Program-made: the position numbers and the translations under genes | NCBI GenBank assembly: GCA_964442285.1 | Contig: CAYTZH010000014.1 | Coordinates: 1 to 64,000 of the forward strand | Source: CAYTZH01 sp964442285 | GTDB lineage: Bacteria; Myxococcota_A; UBA9160; JAFDET01 | Length of the DNA stretch: 64,000 bases | Direction of reading: 5' to 3' | Shown: positions 1 to 7,913 of the stretch, one piece after another | How positions within the stretch are numbered: the stretch's first letter is position 1 | Layout: each line of letters begins with the position of its first letter | The notes under the pieces: generated by a model | Databases searched by the model: none | What the model was told of the DNA's origin: nothing | Seen by the model: only the letters and a program-made list of their open reading frames with translations

Positions 1-3
1 GTA

Positions 4-720
4 GAAATGTCGGGTGGGGCATTCCCCGCAGGTCATGAGGAGGCGGCTCGGATCCGTTCCTTCTGCCGCAGGGTGAGCTTGGGGCTGGCGAGACGCTGGC
101 GATCCCGTTCCTGGTCCGCCCGGATCCGGGTCAGCACGGCGCCGAGGCGCTTGTTGGCGACGATGTCGGCGTCCGTGACCCGCGGCTCCTTGTCTAAGAA
201 GACGCGGCAGGGAAGGCGCTCGCCGCCGTGGAAGACCTCGATGTGCCCGTCGGCGTGCTCGTGGACGCGGCAGCGCTCGCCGGCGAGGGGGAGCGTCTCG
301 GGGCCGGGCTCGACGAGGTAGGTGACCCGCTTGTAGTGCAGGGTCAGGTTCTTCGAGAGCTTGCGCTCCTCCTGCCAGGTGAAGATCCGCTCGAGGTCCT
401 CGTCAGCGCGGACGGGGCGGTGGGCATCGTGGAGGCTTCGCGGCTCTCGACCGAAGCGCACGTTGTAGTCCGCTCGGAACTCCGGCCTCGGGCGGCGAGA
501 TCCCGCGCAGACGGAGCTCCTTCACGAGCCGGTCCTCATTTCCAGCTGCTCCGCGGCCTGGCGCTGCGTCAGCCGCCGCTCGAGCACGCGGCCCAGCACC
601 TCCAGCCGGTCGAGCTCCTTCGCGCTCATCGTCCAGGTTCTCGCACCGTCCATGTCGGCCTCCCGGCCCGACACGGTGCCTGGAACCCGACATTTCTAAG
701 TTGCTCAAACCCGACATTTC
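4..720 (-). mobile_element. Degenerate ISNCY-type insertion sequence
   Basis: A decayed insertion sequence. The 12-mer gaaatgtcgggt at 4-15 recurs in inverted orientation as acccgacatttc at 685-696 and again at 709-720, as expected for IS ends carrying a doubled terminal repeat. Between them is a broken transposase read on the minus strand. The left end lies almost on the window edge, so target-site duplications cannot be checked. The element cannot move by itself because its transposase is truncated internally. Confidence 0.75.
33..629 (-). pseudogene. ISNCY-family transposase, internally deleted
   Basis: Remnant of an ISNCY-type transposase. From an ATG at 629 the frame starts MSAKELDRLEVLGRVLERRL, the family's helix-turn-helix N-terminus, but it stops after about 36 codons. 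At about 530-545 the sequence jumps into the far C-terminal part (VKELRLRGIS). A second lesion near 478-492 shifts into the frame that runs from 461 to 33, with the typical stretches FTWQEERKLSKNLTLHYKR and RVHEHADGHIEV. The DDE catalytic core, several hundred residues in intact relatives, is missing. The family call rests on remembered motif similarity. The two lesions and the missing middle are read directly from the sequence. Confidence 0.75.
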
Positions 721-885
721 CATTTTGCGCCTACAATTTTAATGTCCGATAAGTATTATTATGTCAACTAGACTGCGGCCGGACCCCGGGCCGCCACACA
801 CCCCTGGCCTTTCGCCACAGCTGTGCTAAGCGCCCGGCTCGGGGGGGGAACCGCCAGACATGAACCGTCCGTCCGGGGGGCCTGC
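630..885. other. IS end and AT-rich intergenic stretch
   Basis: Holds the doubled IS end and then, at about 721-772, the most AT-rich stretch near this end of the window. TACAAT at 732-737 would make a good -10 box for rightward transcription out of the IS into the next gene, with a long leader of about 140 bases. No convincing -35 box goes with it at normal spacing. Nothing else is recognisable. Confidence 0.35.
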
Positions 886-1593
886 ATGAGTCCGGCGCGG
901 AAGTCGTCCAAGGCGTCCAAGGCGTCGAAGACCGGCGCTTCCAAGAAGTCGAGCGCGAGGAAGAAGCCGACCGCGGAGAAGACCGGCAAGCGCAAGGCGC
1001 CGGCCAGCAAGGCCACCGCCAAAAAGGCCTCCACCGCGAAGAAGGCGTCCAGCGCGAAGAAGGCCTCGCCTGCGAAGGCCGCGCCGCGCTCCCGCAAGGC
1101 GGCCGGCGGAAAGGCCAAGGGGGAGCCGAAGACGGAGAAGCCCGCGGCAGCGGCTCCCGTCAAGCCCAAGCCGGCGCCGCGGAAGAAGAGCAGGCGCTCG
1201 AGCCGGGGCTCGGGCAGCGTCACCCTCCCGCCCGGCACCCCCGCGGCCGGCGAGCGCAGGAGCAAGCTCGGCATCAAGTGGAGCTGCTACTCCTGCGGCG
1301 CCAAGTTCTACGATCTGAACCAGCCCGAGCCGATCTGCCCGCGCTGCGGCGCCGATCAGCGCACGCGGCCCAAGGAGGAGCCGGCCCAGGAGGCCCCGCC
1401 CCCGCCCAAGCCGAAGGGGCGCAGCAACACGCCGCTCTACGGCCTCGACGACGACGACGACGCCACGACGACCAACGACGAGCTCAGCTTCACGGACGAT
1501 CTGGACCTGGGCCTGGGCGGCGGAAGCAGCGGCGTGGGGGACGACGACGACGGCGACGCCGACCCCATCGAGGATCTCGAGGAAGAGCTCTAG
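886..1593 (+). CDS. FYDLN-type zinc-ribbon protein with lysine-rich N-terminus
   Basis: 235 residues in three parts. Residues 1-125 are very rich in Lys, Ala and Ser with repeated AKKAS-type units, like histone H1-type bacterial proteins. Residues 131-160 are a zinc ribbon with C134, C137, C151 and C154 and the signature KFYDLNQPEPICPRCG, which matches the TIGR02300/FYDLN_acid family. Residues 165-235 are strongly acidic with runs of Asp. The ATG at 886 is chosen because the codons upstream do not fit the domain; a weak G-rich stretch precedes it. The basic head suggests nucleic-acid binding, but that is inference and the family's function is unknown. It is a single gene, convergent with the next. 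Confidence 0.85.
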   Translation: MSPARKSSKASKASKTGASKKSSARKKPTAEKTGKRKAPASKATAKKASTAKKASSAKKASPAKAAPRSRKAAGGKAKGEPKTEKPAAAAPVKPKPAPRKKSRRSSRGSGSVTLPPGTPAAGERRSKLGIKWSCYSCGAKFYDLNQPEPICPRCGADQRTRPKEEPAQEAPPPPKPKGRSNTPLYGLDDDDDATTTNDELSFTDDLDLGLGGGSSGVGDDDDGDADPIEDLEEEL

Positions 1594-1619
1594 GAGACGC
1601 CCGGCACCCGGCGCGGGCC

Positions 1620-2033
1620 TTAGGAGAAGGTCAGCACCCGGCGCAGGAAGAGCTTCATCTTGTCGCGCTCGGCCGCGCGGTGGCCGAGCTCCTGGTCGAG
1701 CTCCGCCAGCGTGGCCTGTCGCTCGGCCAATTCCCGTTTGAGGGCGCGGATCTGGGTGCTGTTCCCTTGAACGCGCTCGAACTCGCGGGCACGGTCGTCG
1801 ACGTGGCCCGTTCCGGCCGCGCGGGTGCGGACCTCGCGCGCCTCGCGCCATTCCTTGCGATAGCGCTCGATCTCCGCGCGGTAGGCACGGGCCATGGACT
1901 CCACGTCGCCGTCCGAGTAGCCGCGGAACGGCCGGTAGACCTGCTCCTCGGCCTCGACGTTGCGCTCGTAGTTCCAGTACCCCACCCCGCCCAGCAGGCC
2001 GAGCAGGACCAGGATGCCGATCAGGGTCTTCAT
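1620..2033 (-). CDS. Small membrane-anchored coiled-coil protein
   Basis: 137 residues, family not recognised. Residues 1-20 (MKTLIGILVLLGLLGGVGYW) form one N-terminal membrane anchor. The rest is charged and helical with heptad-like Leu spacing at about residues 85-130, probably a coiled coil facing the periplasm. The ATG at 2033 is preceded by AGGGAGGTG at good spacing; the longer frame upstream lacks such a site. It lies 95 bases downstream of the convergent neighbour's side and reads away from the transglycosylase gene. A cell-envelope structural role is possible but not shown. Confidence 0.7.
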   Translation of the reverse strand: MKTLIGILVLLGLLGGVGYWNYERNVEAEEQVYRPFRGYSDGDVESMARAYRAEIERYRKEWREAREVRTRAAGTGHVDDRAREFERVQGNSTQIRALKRELAERQATLAELDQELGHRAAERDKMKLFLRRVLTFS

Positions 2034-2128
2034 CGGCGCGCACCTCCCTTCGGGACTCCTCCGGGCCGTTTCGGCGCAACGCCTCGGGGACCGGAGGGGA
2101 GAATTGCGTGTGCGCGCGGGGGGCCGGG

Positions 2129-4237
2129 TCAGTAGAGCTCGCGGTAGGCGTGAAGACTCCGCAGGACCCGCTTCACGTAGGTGCGGGTCTGCTGGTAGGG
2201 CATCGACTCGACCCACTCGTCATCGCCCTGGTCGGGCCGCTCGCCGAGCCAGCGGGCGACGGCCTCGGGGCCGGCGTTGTAGCTGCCGATGGCCGCGGAG
2301 GCCCGGCCGGGGAAGCGCCGCTTGAGCTGATCCAGGTAGGTGGCGCCCAGCCGGATGTTGATCTCGGGGCGGAAGAGGTCGTCGGGCGTGAACGGCCTCA
2401 GGCCCAGGTCCCGGGCCAGGCGTTCGCCGGTCTGGGGCATGATCTGGAGCAGGCCCCGGGCCCCGGCGATGGAGACGACCTCGGGGCGGTAGCCGCTCTC
2501 CTCGCGCATGATCGCCCAGACCAGGGCCGGCTCGACGTTTCCGGGACGGGAGGACTGCACCAGTCCGTCGAAGGCGGTCGGCCAGGCCACGCGCCACGGG
2601 GTGGCGTTGCTCCCGGAGGCCGGTCCCCGCGCCAGCTCGCGCTTGTAGGCGTCGACGATGAGCCGCTGGGCGCGGTTGAAGTCGCCGCTTCCCGCGTAGA
2701 GCCCCGCGAGCGCGAGGCGATCGTCCAGGCCGCGGGCGCGCCGGGCCAGGCCGCTCAGCTCGTCGTGGGCGCCCTCCTGGAGGCCGGCCCCGAGGAGGAT
2801 CCGGGGGCGCGCCAGCGCCCGCGGCGGGATGGCGCGGCTGCCGTCGGGCAGGCGCAGGCCCGGCGAGGTGGGGCGCTCGTCCGGCGGAAGCAGGGCGTGG
2901 GCCCGCCAGCCGTAGTAGGTCATGGGGAACTCGCGCACGAGGGCCGCCAGCCGCTCGCGTCCCCGCTCCGGATCGTCGCGCGCCACCGTGCGGGCGAGCC
3001 AGTAGCGGGCGCGCAGCTGCTCGACCGGGTCCGCCTCGCTCCGCGAGAGCGCCTCGAAGTGGCTGCGCGCCTCGGCGTTGCGACCCTGCAGGTAGTCGGC
3101 CCAGCCCAGGTGCCAGCGGGCGCCGCTGGCGAGCCCCCGCAGCGAGGGCACCCCCGACGCGCCGCGGAGGACGGCCCGGAAGGCCTCCCGGGCGCGCGGA
3201 TCGCCCTCGTCCTCGAGCAGCAGGCCCGCCAGGTAGCGGGCGCGGAAACGCAGCGGCCCCGCCGTCCGATCCTTCGCCAGGGCCTCGAAGGCCGCCACCG
3301 ACTCGTCGATGCGACCCGAGCGGGCCAGGGAGCGGGCGCGCCAGAAGCGGGCCTCGGCGCCGTCGCCGAGGGCCTCGAAGGCCTTCACCGCCTCCGGGTA
3401 GCGCCGCAGCCGGAACAGGCAGTGGGCGCGCTTGTCCCGCGCCCGGCGCGCAGCGCGCGCCGGGAGGCCCTGCGCCAGCGCGGCGTCGTAGGCTACGAGG
3501 GCCTCGCCGCTGTGGTTGCGTCGCAGCAGGGTGTCCGCGCGCCGGCGCAGGTCGCGGGCGTCGCGCAGCGAGCGCCCCAGCCGGGCCTCGAGCCGCTCCA
3601 GCGCCGCGGCGGCTGTCCGCGCCTCCGGGCGCGTGGGAAGCTCGATCCAGAGCTCCCGGTAGCGCTCGGCCGCCGCCCCGAGGTCGGCGCTGCGCTCGAG
3701 CGAGGCAGCCAGCTCCAGCAGCACCGCCGCGCGCACATCGCTGGGCGGGCTCGCCGCGAGCGCCTGCTCCCAGGCCCGGCGGGCATCGGACTCGCGCCCT
3801 GCCGCCGCGAAGGCGTCGCCGACCAGGCGCTGCAGGGCCCGCCGCACCGACGGGCTCGGGTCCCCCGCCAGGCCCTCCCGGGCCGCGGCGATGGCTCCGT
3901 CCAGGTGCCCGCCGGCGAAGAGCAGCCGGGCACGCTCGAGCTGGGCGTAGTCCGCGACGATCGGGTGGTCGCGGGCGGCCTCCGCCAGCAGGGCGCTGGC
4001 CCGCTCGAGCTCGCCGGCGCGGCCCGCGTCGAGGCCGGCGGCCAGCGCCTGGGCCGCCCCGCGGATCGGGTCGGCGGCCAGACCGTCGAGCGAGCCTGCC
4101 TGGGCGGCAGTGTCGGGCACCGAGGCGCCCTCCGCCGGCACCACCAGCCCCGCGCAGATCAGGAGCAGCCACGGCGCCAGGCACGAACCGACGTCGCGCC
4201 TCCGCCTTGCCCGGGCCTCTACCTTCGTGGATCGCAC
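2129..4237 (-). CDS. slt: Slt-like lytic transglycosylase
   Basis: About 702 residues. It cleaves the MurNAc-GlcNAc bond of peptidoglycan with formation of 1,6-anhydro ends, in the periplasm. The N-terminus carries a hydrophobic export segment (APWLLLICAGLVVPAEGA). Residues about 40-520 are helical TPR/superhelix repeats like the Slt70 doughnut. The C-terminal GH23 domain has WAIMREESGYRPEV with catalytic Glu at about 580, then GARGLLQIMPQTG and SYNAGPEAVARW, all classic motifs. The start is uncertain: GTG at 4237 follows AAGAAGGGCGAG, and another GTG at 4258 is also possible. It is divergent from the next gene. Confidence 0.9.
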   Translation of the reverse strand: MRSTKVEARARRRRDVGSCLAPWLLLICAGLVVPAEGASVPDTAAQAGSLDGLAADPIRGAAQALAAGLDAGRAGELERASALLAEAARDHPIVADYAQLERARLLFAGGHLDGAIAAAREGLAGDPSPSVRRALQRLVGDAFAAAGRESDARRAWEQALAASPPSDVRAAVLLELAASLERSADLGAAAERYRELWIELPTRPEARTAAAALERLEARLGRSLRDARDLRRRADTLLRRNHSGEALVAYDAALAQGLPARAARRARDKRAHCLFRLRRYPEAVKAFEALGDGAEARFWRARSLARSGRIDESVAAFEALAKDRTAGPLRFRARYLAGLLLEDEGDPRAREAFRAVLRGASGVPSLRGLASGARWHLGWADYLQGRNAEARSHFEALSRSEADPVEQLRARYWLARTVARDDPERGRERLAALVREFPMTYYGWRAHALLPPDERPTSPGLRLPDGSRAIPPRALARPRILLGAGLQEGAHDELSGLARRARGLDDRLALAGLYAGSGDFNRAQRLIVDAYKRELARGPASGSNATPWRVAWPTAFDGLVQSSRPGNVEPALVWAIMREESGYRPEVVSIAGARGLLQIMPQTGERLARDLGLRPFTPDDLFRPEINIRLGATYLDQLKRRFPGRASAAIGSYNAGPEAVARWLGERPDQGDDEWVESMPYQQTRTYVKRVLRSLHAYRELY

Positions 4238-4324
4238 CTCGCCCTTCTTGGCTCGCACTCGCCCTCGCCCCCAGAGCCCTCCAGTGTGCGAGACCCCCCG
4301 AAGCCCCGCTAGGTTTCGACTCCC

Positions 4325-5614
4325 TTGCGCGCCGCCCGCTTCATCCCGCTGCTCCCGCTGCTCGGCTGGGCCCTGGCCTGCGGCGACGCGTCGGCTCCCC
4401 CCGTCGCGCCCGCCGCGTCCGAGCCCTCGGCTGCGGCGGCCCCCGCCCCCGCGCCGGCTCCGTCCCCCTCGCCCGCCGAGCCCGCACGCCCGCCCGCTCC
4501 GCGGCGGGCGCTGTGGGTGCTCTGCGAGGGCGCGCAGCGCGTGCTCGAGCATCCGGACCGCCTCGGGACGCTCCTGGCCGACGCCCGCGCCCTGGGCGCG
4601 ACCGACCTCTTCGTCCAGGTCTACCGCGGCGGGCGCGCCTGGTTCCCGTCCTCCCTGGCCGACACCGCACCCTACGAGCGCGCGCTGGCGGCCTACGGCG
4701 GCGCCGATCCCCTGGCCACGCTGATCGCCCGCGCCCACGAGACCGGCCTGCGCGTCCACGCCTGGGTGAACGTGCTCTCCCTGGCCGGCAACCGCGACGC
4801 CCCGATCCTCGGCGCCCTGGGGCCGGAGATCGTGCACGCCGACCGCCAGGGCCGCTCCATGCTGGAGAGCCCGGACCTGGAGATCCCGGCGCCCGCCCGG
4901 CGCTGGGTGCGCATGGGCACGCCGGCCGTCTGGCTCGACCCCGGCGCGCCCGGCGTGCGCGAGCGGCTGGTCGCCACCTTCGACGAGCTGCTCGCGCTCT
5001 ACCCGAGGCTCGACGGCCTGCACCTGGACTACATCCGCTATCCCGACGTGCTGCCCTTCTCGCCCGGCGCGCGCTTTCGGGTGGGCGTCGACTTCGGCTA
5101 CGGCCTGGCCACCCGCGCGCGTTTCGAGGCCGAGACCGGACGTCGGGCCCCATTCGGGGAGGCCGCGGGCGCCGCCAACGCCTGGGACGACTGGCGCCGC
5201 GACCAGGTCACCGCCATCGTGCGCGACCTGCGCGCCGCGACCCGCGCCGAGGAGCGCGACCTCGAGCTCTCCGCGGCGGTGACGGCCTATCCCGAGCGCG
5301 CCTACCTCTCGCTCTTCCAGGACTGGCGGGGCTGGCTGGAGCAGGAACTCCTCGACTTCGCCGTCGCCATGCTCTACTCCCGCGACGACCGCCTGCTGCG
5401 CTACGAGTCGGCGGCCTACGTGGGCGGCGTGGGCGGCGAGCGGGTCTGGATCGGCCTCGGCGCCTGGCTGTTCGCCCACGAGCCCTCGCGCGCCCGGGCC
5501 CAGCTCGACCATGTGGGCGGCCTCGCGCCGGCGGGCGTCGCGCTCTTCTCCTGGGACTCGATCGCGCTGGCGCCCGCCCTCCGCGACGCCCTGGCCGCCC
5601 CCGACACGCCGTGA
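4325..5614 (+). CDS. GH10-like (GHL10) family lipoprotein
   Basis: 429 residues. It begins at TTG 4325 with a lipoprotein signal ending LGWALAC, so it is probably lipid-anchored. A Pro/Ala-rich linker (about 21-60) precedes a TIM-barrel-like domain of the glycosyl hydrolase-like 10 family (PF02638 type): ATDLFVQVYRGGRAWFP, GLRVHAWVNVLSL, DGLHLDYIRYPDV and IWIGLGAW-like strands. Substrate is not known; related proteins act on cell-wall or other glycans. The stop overlaps the queA start codon (GTGA), so the gene heads a translationally coupled row with queA and tgt, although no functional link to queuosine is known. Confidence 0.85.
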   Translation: MRAARFIPLLPLLGWALACGDASAPPVAPAASEPSAAAAPAPAPAPSPSPAEPARPPAPRRALWVLCEGAQRVLEHPDRLGTLLADARALGATDLFVQVYRGGRAWFPSSLADTAPYERALAAYGGADPLATLIARAHETGLRVHAWVNVLSLAGNRDAPILGALGPEIVHADRQGRSMLESPDLEIPAPARRWVRMGTPAVWLDPGAPGVRERLVATFDELLALYPRLDGLHLDYIRYPDVLPFSPGARFRVGVDFGYGLATRARFEAETGRRAPFGEAAGAANAWDDWRRDQVTAIVRDLRAATRAEERDLELSAAVTAYPERAYLSLFQDWRGWLEQELLDFAVAMLYSRDDRLLRYESAAYVGGVGGERVWIGLGAWLFAHEPSRARAQLDHVGGLAPAGVALFSWDSIALAPALRDALAAPDTP

Positions 5615-6654
5615 GGCCCACCGACCTCGACGCCTACGATTTCGCCCTGCCCCCCGAGCGCATCGCCCAGGAGCCGCCTCCCCGCCGCGACGCCGCGCGC
5701 CTGCTGGTCCTGGATCGCGACACCGGGGAGCGGGCCCACGGCCGCGTCGGCGAGCTGCGCCGCTGGCTGGCGCCGGGCGACCTGCTCGTCGTGAACGCCA
5801 CGCGGGTGCTGCCCGCCCGGCTCCGCGGGCGCAAGGCGTCGGGCGGGAGCGCCGAGGCGCTGCTCCTCGGGGCCGGCGCCTCGGGGGCTCGGCGGGCGCT
5901 GGTCCGCTGCGGCGGCCGGCTGCGCGCGGGGCTCAAGCTGATCCTCGGAGATCCGCCGCTCGAGGCCGAGATCACGGCGGTTCTCGAAGACGGCGAGGTC
6001 CTGCTGCGCTTCTCGGGCTCGGTCGATCCCTACGCGTCGGGCGAGACGCCCCTGCCGCCCTACATCCGCCGGGAGACGCCGCGCGCCGAGGATGCGGATC
6101 GCTACCAGACGGTCTTCGCCCGCGAGCCCGGCTCGGTGGCCGCGCCCACGGCAGGCCTGCACCTCGACGAGGCGATCCTCCGCGCCCTCGCCGAGCGGGG
6201 CGTCGAGCGCGCCGAGGTGATCCTCCACGTGGGCCCCGGCACCTTCCGGCCGCTGCGGCCGGAGGACCTCGCCTCGGGAACGCTCCACGCCGAGCCCTTC
6301 ACCCTGCCCGAGGCCACCGCTGCGGCCATCGACCGCACCCGCGCCCGCGGCGGCCGCGTGGTGGCCGTGGGCACGACGACCACCCGTGTGCTCGAGCACT
6401 GCGCCCGCGGCGAGCGACGGGTGGAGGCCGGGCGCGGCGAGACGCGGCTCTTCCTGCGTCCGGGCCCCGACGGGGCGGCCCTCCCCTTCGGCGTGGTCGA
6501 CGCCCTGCTCACGAACTTCCACCTGCCCCGCTCGTCGCTCCTGCTCCTGGTGGCCGCGTTCGCCGGGCGCCAGCCCGTGCTCGACGCCTACGCCGAGGCC
6601 ATCCGCACGGGCTACCGCTTCTACTCCTACGGCGACGCCATGCTGGTGCGCTGA
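5611..6654 (+). CDS. queA: tRNA preQ1(34) S-adenosylmethionine ribosyltransferase-isomerase
   Basis: 347 residues, the usual length. It transfers and isomerises the ribosyl group of SAM onto preQ1 at tRNA position 34, giving epoxyqueuosine. Family signatures run through the whole protein: YDFALPPERIAQEPPPRRD near the start, LLVVNATRVLPARL, PLPPYIRR, YQTVFAREPGSVAAPTAGLH and the C-terminal LLTNFHLPRSSLLLLVAAFAG. The start is the GTG at 5611, which overlaps the upstream stop by four bases. It is followed two bases later by tgt, the enzyme that makes its substrate tRNA. Confidence 0.97.
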   Translation: MRPTDLDAYDFALPPERIAQEPPPRRDAARLLVLDRDTGERAHGRVGELRRWLAPGDLLVVNATRVLPARLRGRKASGGSAEALLLGAGASGARRALVRCGGRLRAGLKLILGDPPLEAEITAVLEDGEVLLRFSGSVDPYASGETPLPPYIRRETPRAEDADRYQTVFAREPGSVAAPTAGLHLDEAILRALAERGVERAEVILHVGPGTFRPLRPEDLASGTLHAEPFTLPEATAAAIDRTRARGGRVVAVGTTTTRVLEHCARGERRVEAGRGETRLFLRPGPDGAALPFGVVDALLTNFHLPRSSLLLLVAAFAGRQPVLDAYAEAIRTGYRFYSYGDAMLVR

Positions 6655-6656
6655 GG

Positions 6657-7775
6657 GTGCGGCCGGGCTTCGGCTTCGAGATCCTCGCCCGGGACGGCGA
6701 CGCCCGGACCGGTCGACTGCAGACGCCCCACGGCGCGATCCAGACGCCGACCTTCATGCCCGTCGCGACCTACGGCGCCGTCCGCGGCGTGGCGCCGACG
6801 GAGCTCGCCGGTCTCGGCGCCCGGATCCTGCTCGCCAACACCTACCACCTGCACGAGCGCCCGGGCGAGGAGGTGGTGGCCGGGCTCGGGGGCCTCCACG
6901 GCTTCACCGGCTGGACGGGGCCCTGGCTCACCGACAGCGGCGGCTTCCAGGTGACCTCGCTGGCGGACCGGGTGCGGGTCGACGAGGAGGGCGTGGCTTT
7001 CGCGTCCCCCCTCGACGGCCGGCGGCGGCTGCTGACCCCGGAGCGGGCCATGGAGATCCAGGAGGCCCTGGGGGCGGACGTGGCCATGATCCTGGACGAG
7101 TGCCTGCCCACCGCCCACGCCGCGCCCGGCCAGGCCCGCGACGCCATGGAGCGCACCCTGCGCTGGGCGGAGCGGGCGCGCAAGGCGCACCGGCGCCCCG
7201 ATCAGGCCCTGTTCGGCATCGTCCAAGGGGGTACCGACACCGGGCTGCGCCGGGCGAGTGCCCGAGCCACGGCCGACCTGGGCTTCGATGGCTACGCCCA
7301 CGGCGGCCTCGGACTCGGCGAGGGGCTCGCACCCCGCCTGGCCATGGTGGCCGAGGTGCACGCCCTGATCCCGCCCGGAGCCCCCCGGTATCTGATGGGG
7401 CTCGGCCGGCCGCTCGACCTGGTGGAGGGGGCCGCGGCGGGGGTCGACCTCTTCGACTGCGTGGTCCCCACCCGCCACGCCCGCCACGGGCTGGTCTACA
7501 CCGAGACCGGTGAGCTGAACCTCAAGAACGCCCGTTTCCGGAGCGACCCCGAGCCGCTCGACGCCGCCTGCGACTGCCCGCCCTGCCGGGCCGGCACCTC
7601 CCGCGCCTATCTCCACCACCTGCTGCGCGTGGGCGAGGCGCTGGGCGCCCGCCTCGCCACGCTCCACAACCTGCGCTTCACCCTCCGGCTGCTCGAGCGC
7701 GCCCGGGAGGCCATCGCCGAAGGCCGTCTCCAGGCCCTCCGCAGCGCCGTCGCCGCGGCCGATCGCCGACGCTGA
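6657..7775 (+). CDS. tgt: tRNA-guanine transglycosylase
   Basis: 372 residues. It exchanges guanine 34 for preQ1 in GUN-anticodon tRNAs. It shows LLANTYHLHERPG, LTDSGGFQV, the loop GIVQGGTD, GGLGLGEG, and the nucleophile-bearing segment VDLFDCVVPTRHARHG. The zinc site is C305, C307, C310 with H337 (CDCPPC...LATLHNLRF). GTG at 6657 is the chosen start: it lies just after queA and the homology begins immediately with FEILARDGDARTG. It forms one transcription unit with queA; a weak GC hairpin follows at 7780-7794. Confidence 0.97.
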   Translation: MRPGFGFEILARDGDARTGRLQTPHGAIQTPTFMPVATYGAVRGVAPTELAGLGARILLANTYHLHERPGEEVVAGLGGLHGFTGWTGPWLTDSGGFQVTSLADRVRVDEEGVAFASPLDGRRRLLTPERAMEIQEALGADVAMILDECLPTAHAAPGQARDAMERTLRWAERARKAHRRPDQALFGIVQGGTDTGLRRASARATADLGFDGYAHGGLGLGEGLAPRLAMVAEVHALIPPGAPRYLMGLGRPLDLVEGAAAGVDLFDCVVPTRHARHGLVYTETGELNLKNARFRSDPEPLDAACDCPPCRAGTSRAYLHHLLRVGEALGARLATLHNLRFTLRLLERAREAIAEGRLQALRSAVAAADRRR

Positions 7776-7842
7776 CCAAGCGGGAAAAGCCCGCGGGTTT
7801 CAACGGGTTCGCCCTCAAGCCCGCCGGCGCGCCTACCGATCC

Positions 7843-7888
7843 GCTCGGGCGGAGCACCACGGGATCCGGCCGGGCGCTCGGGCGGAGC
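7843..7888. repeat. Paired 13-bp direct repeats upstream of chemoreceptor
   Basis: The 13-mer gctcgggcggagc occurs at 7843-7855 and again at 7876-7888, 33 bases apart (about three helical turns), 26 bases before the chemoreceptor ATG. Each copy is itself partly symmetric (gctc...gagc). The phasing and position suggest a regulator site, but GC-rich sequence makes chance similarity easier, so this is tentative. Confidence 0.4.
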
Positions 7889-7913
7889 CTCACAGGGGCA
7901 TTCGGAGGGCGAC

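Noticed and set aside
721..775. AT-rich stretch as a replication or transfer origin
   Set aside because: No DnaA boxes or iterons were seen and it directly adjoins IS ends, so IS-derived DNA is the simpler explanation.
909..1080. Short tandem DNA repeats in the FYDLN gene considered as a satellite or CRISPR-like array
   Set aside because: The repetition follows Lys/Ala/Ser codons in frame and has no constant spacers; it is a coding repeat.
2108..4312. A 734-codon plus-strand frame
   Set aside because: Exactly antisense to the lytic transglycosylase, whose GH23 motifs are unambiguous; the plus-strand translation has no known motif.
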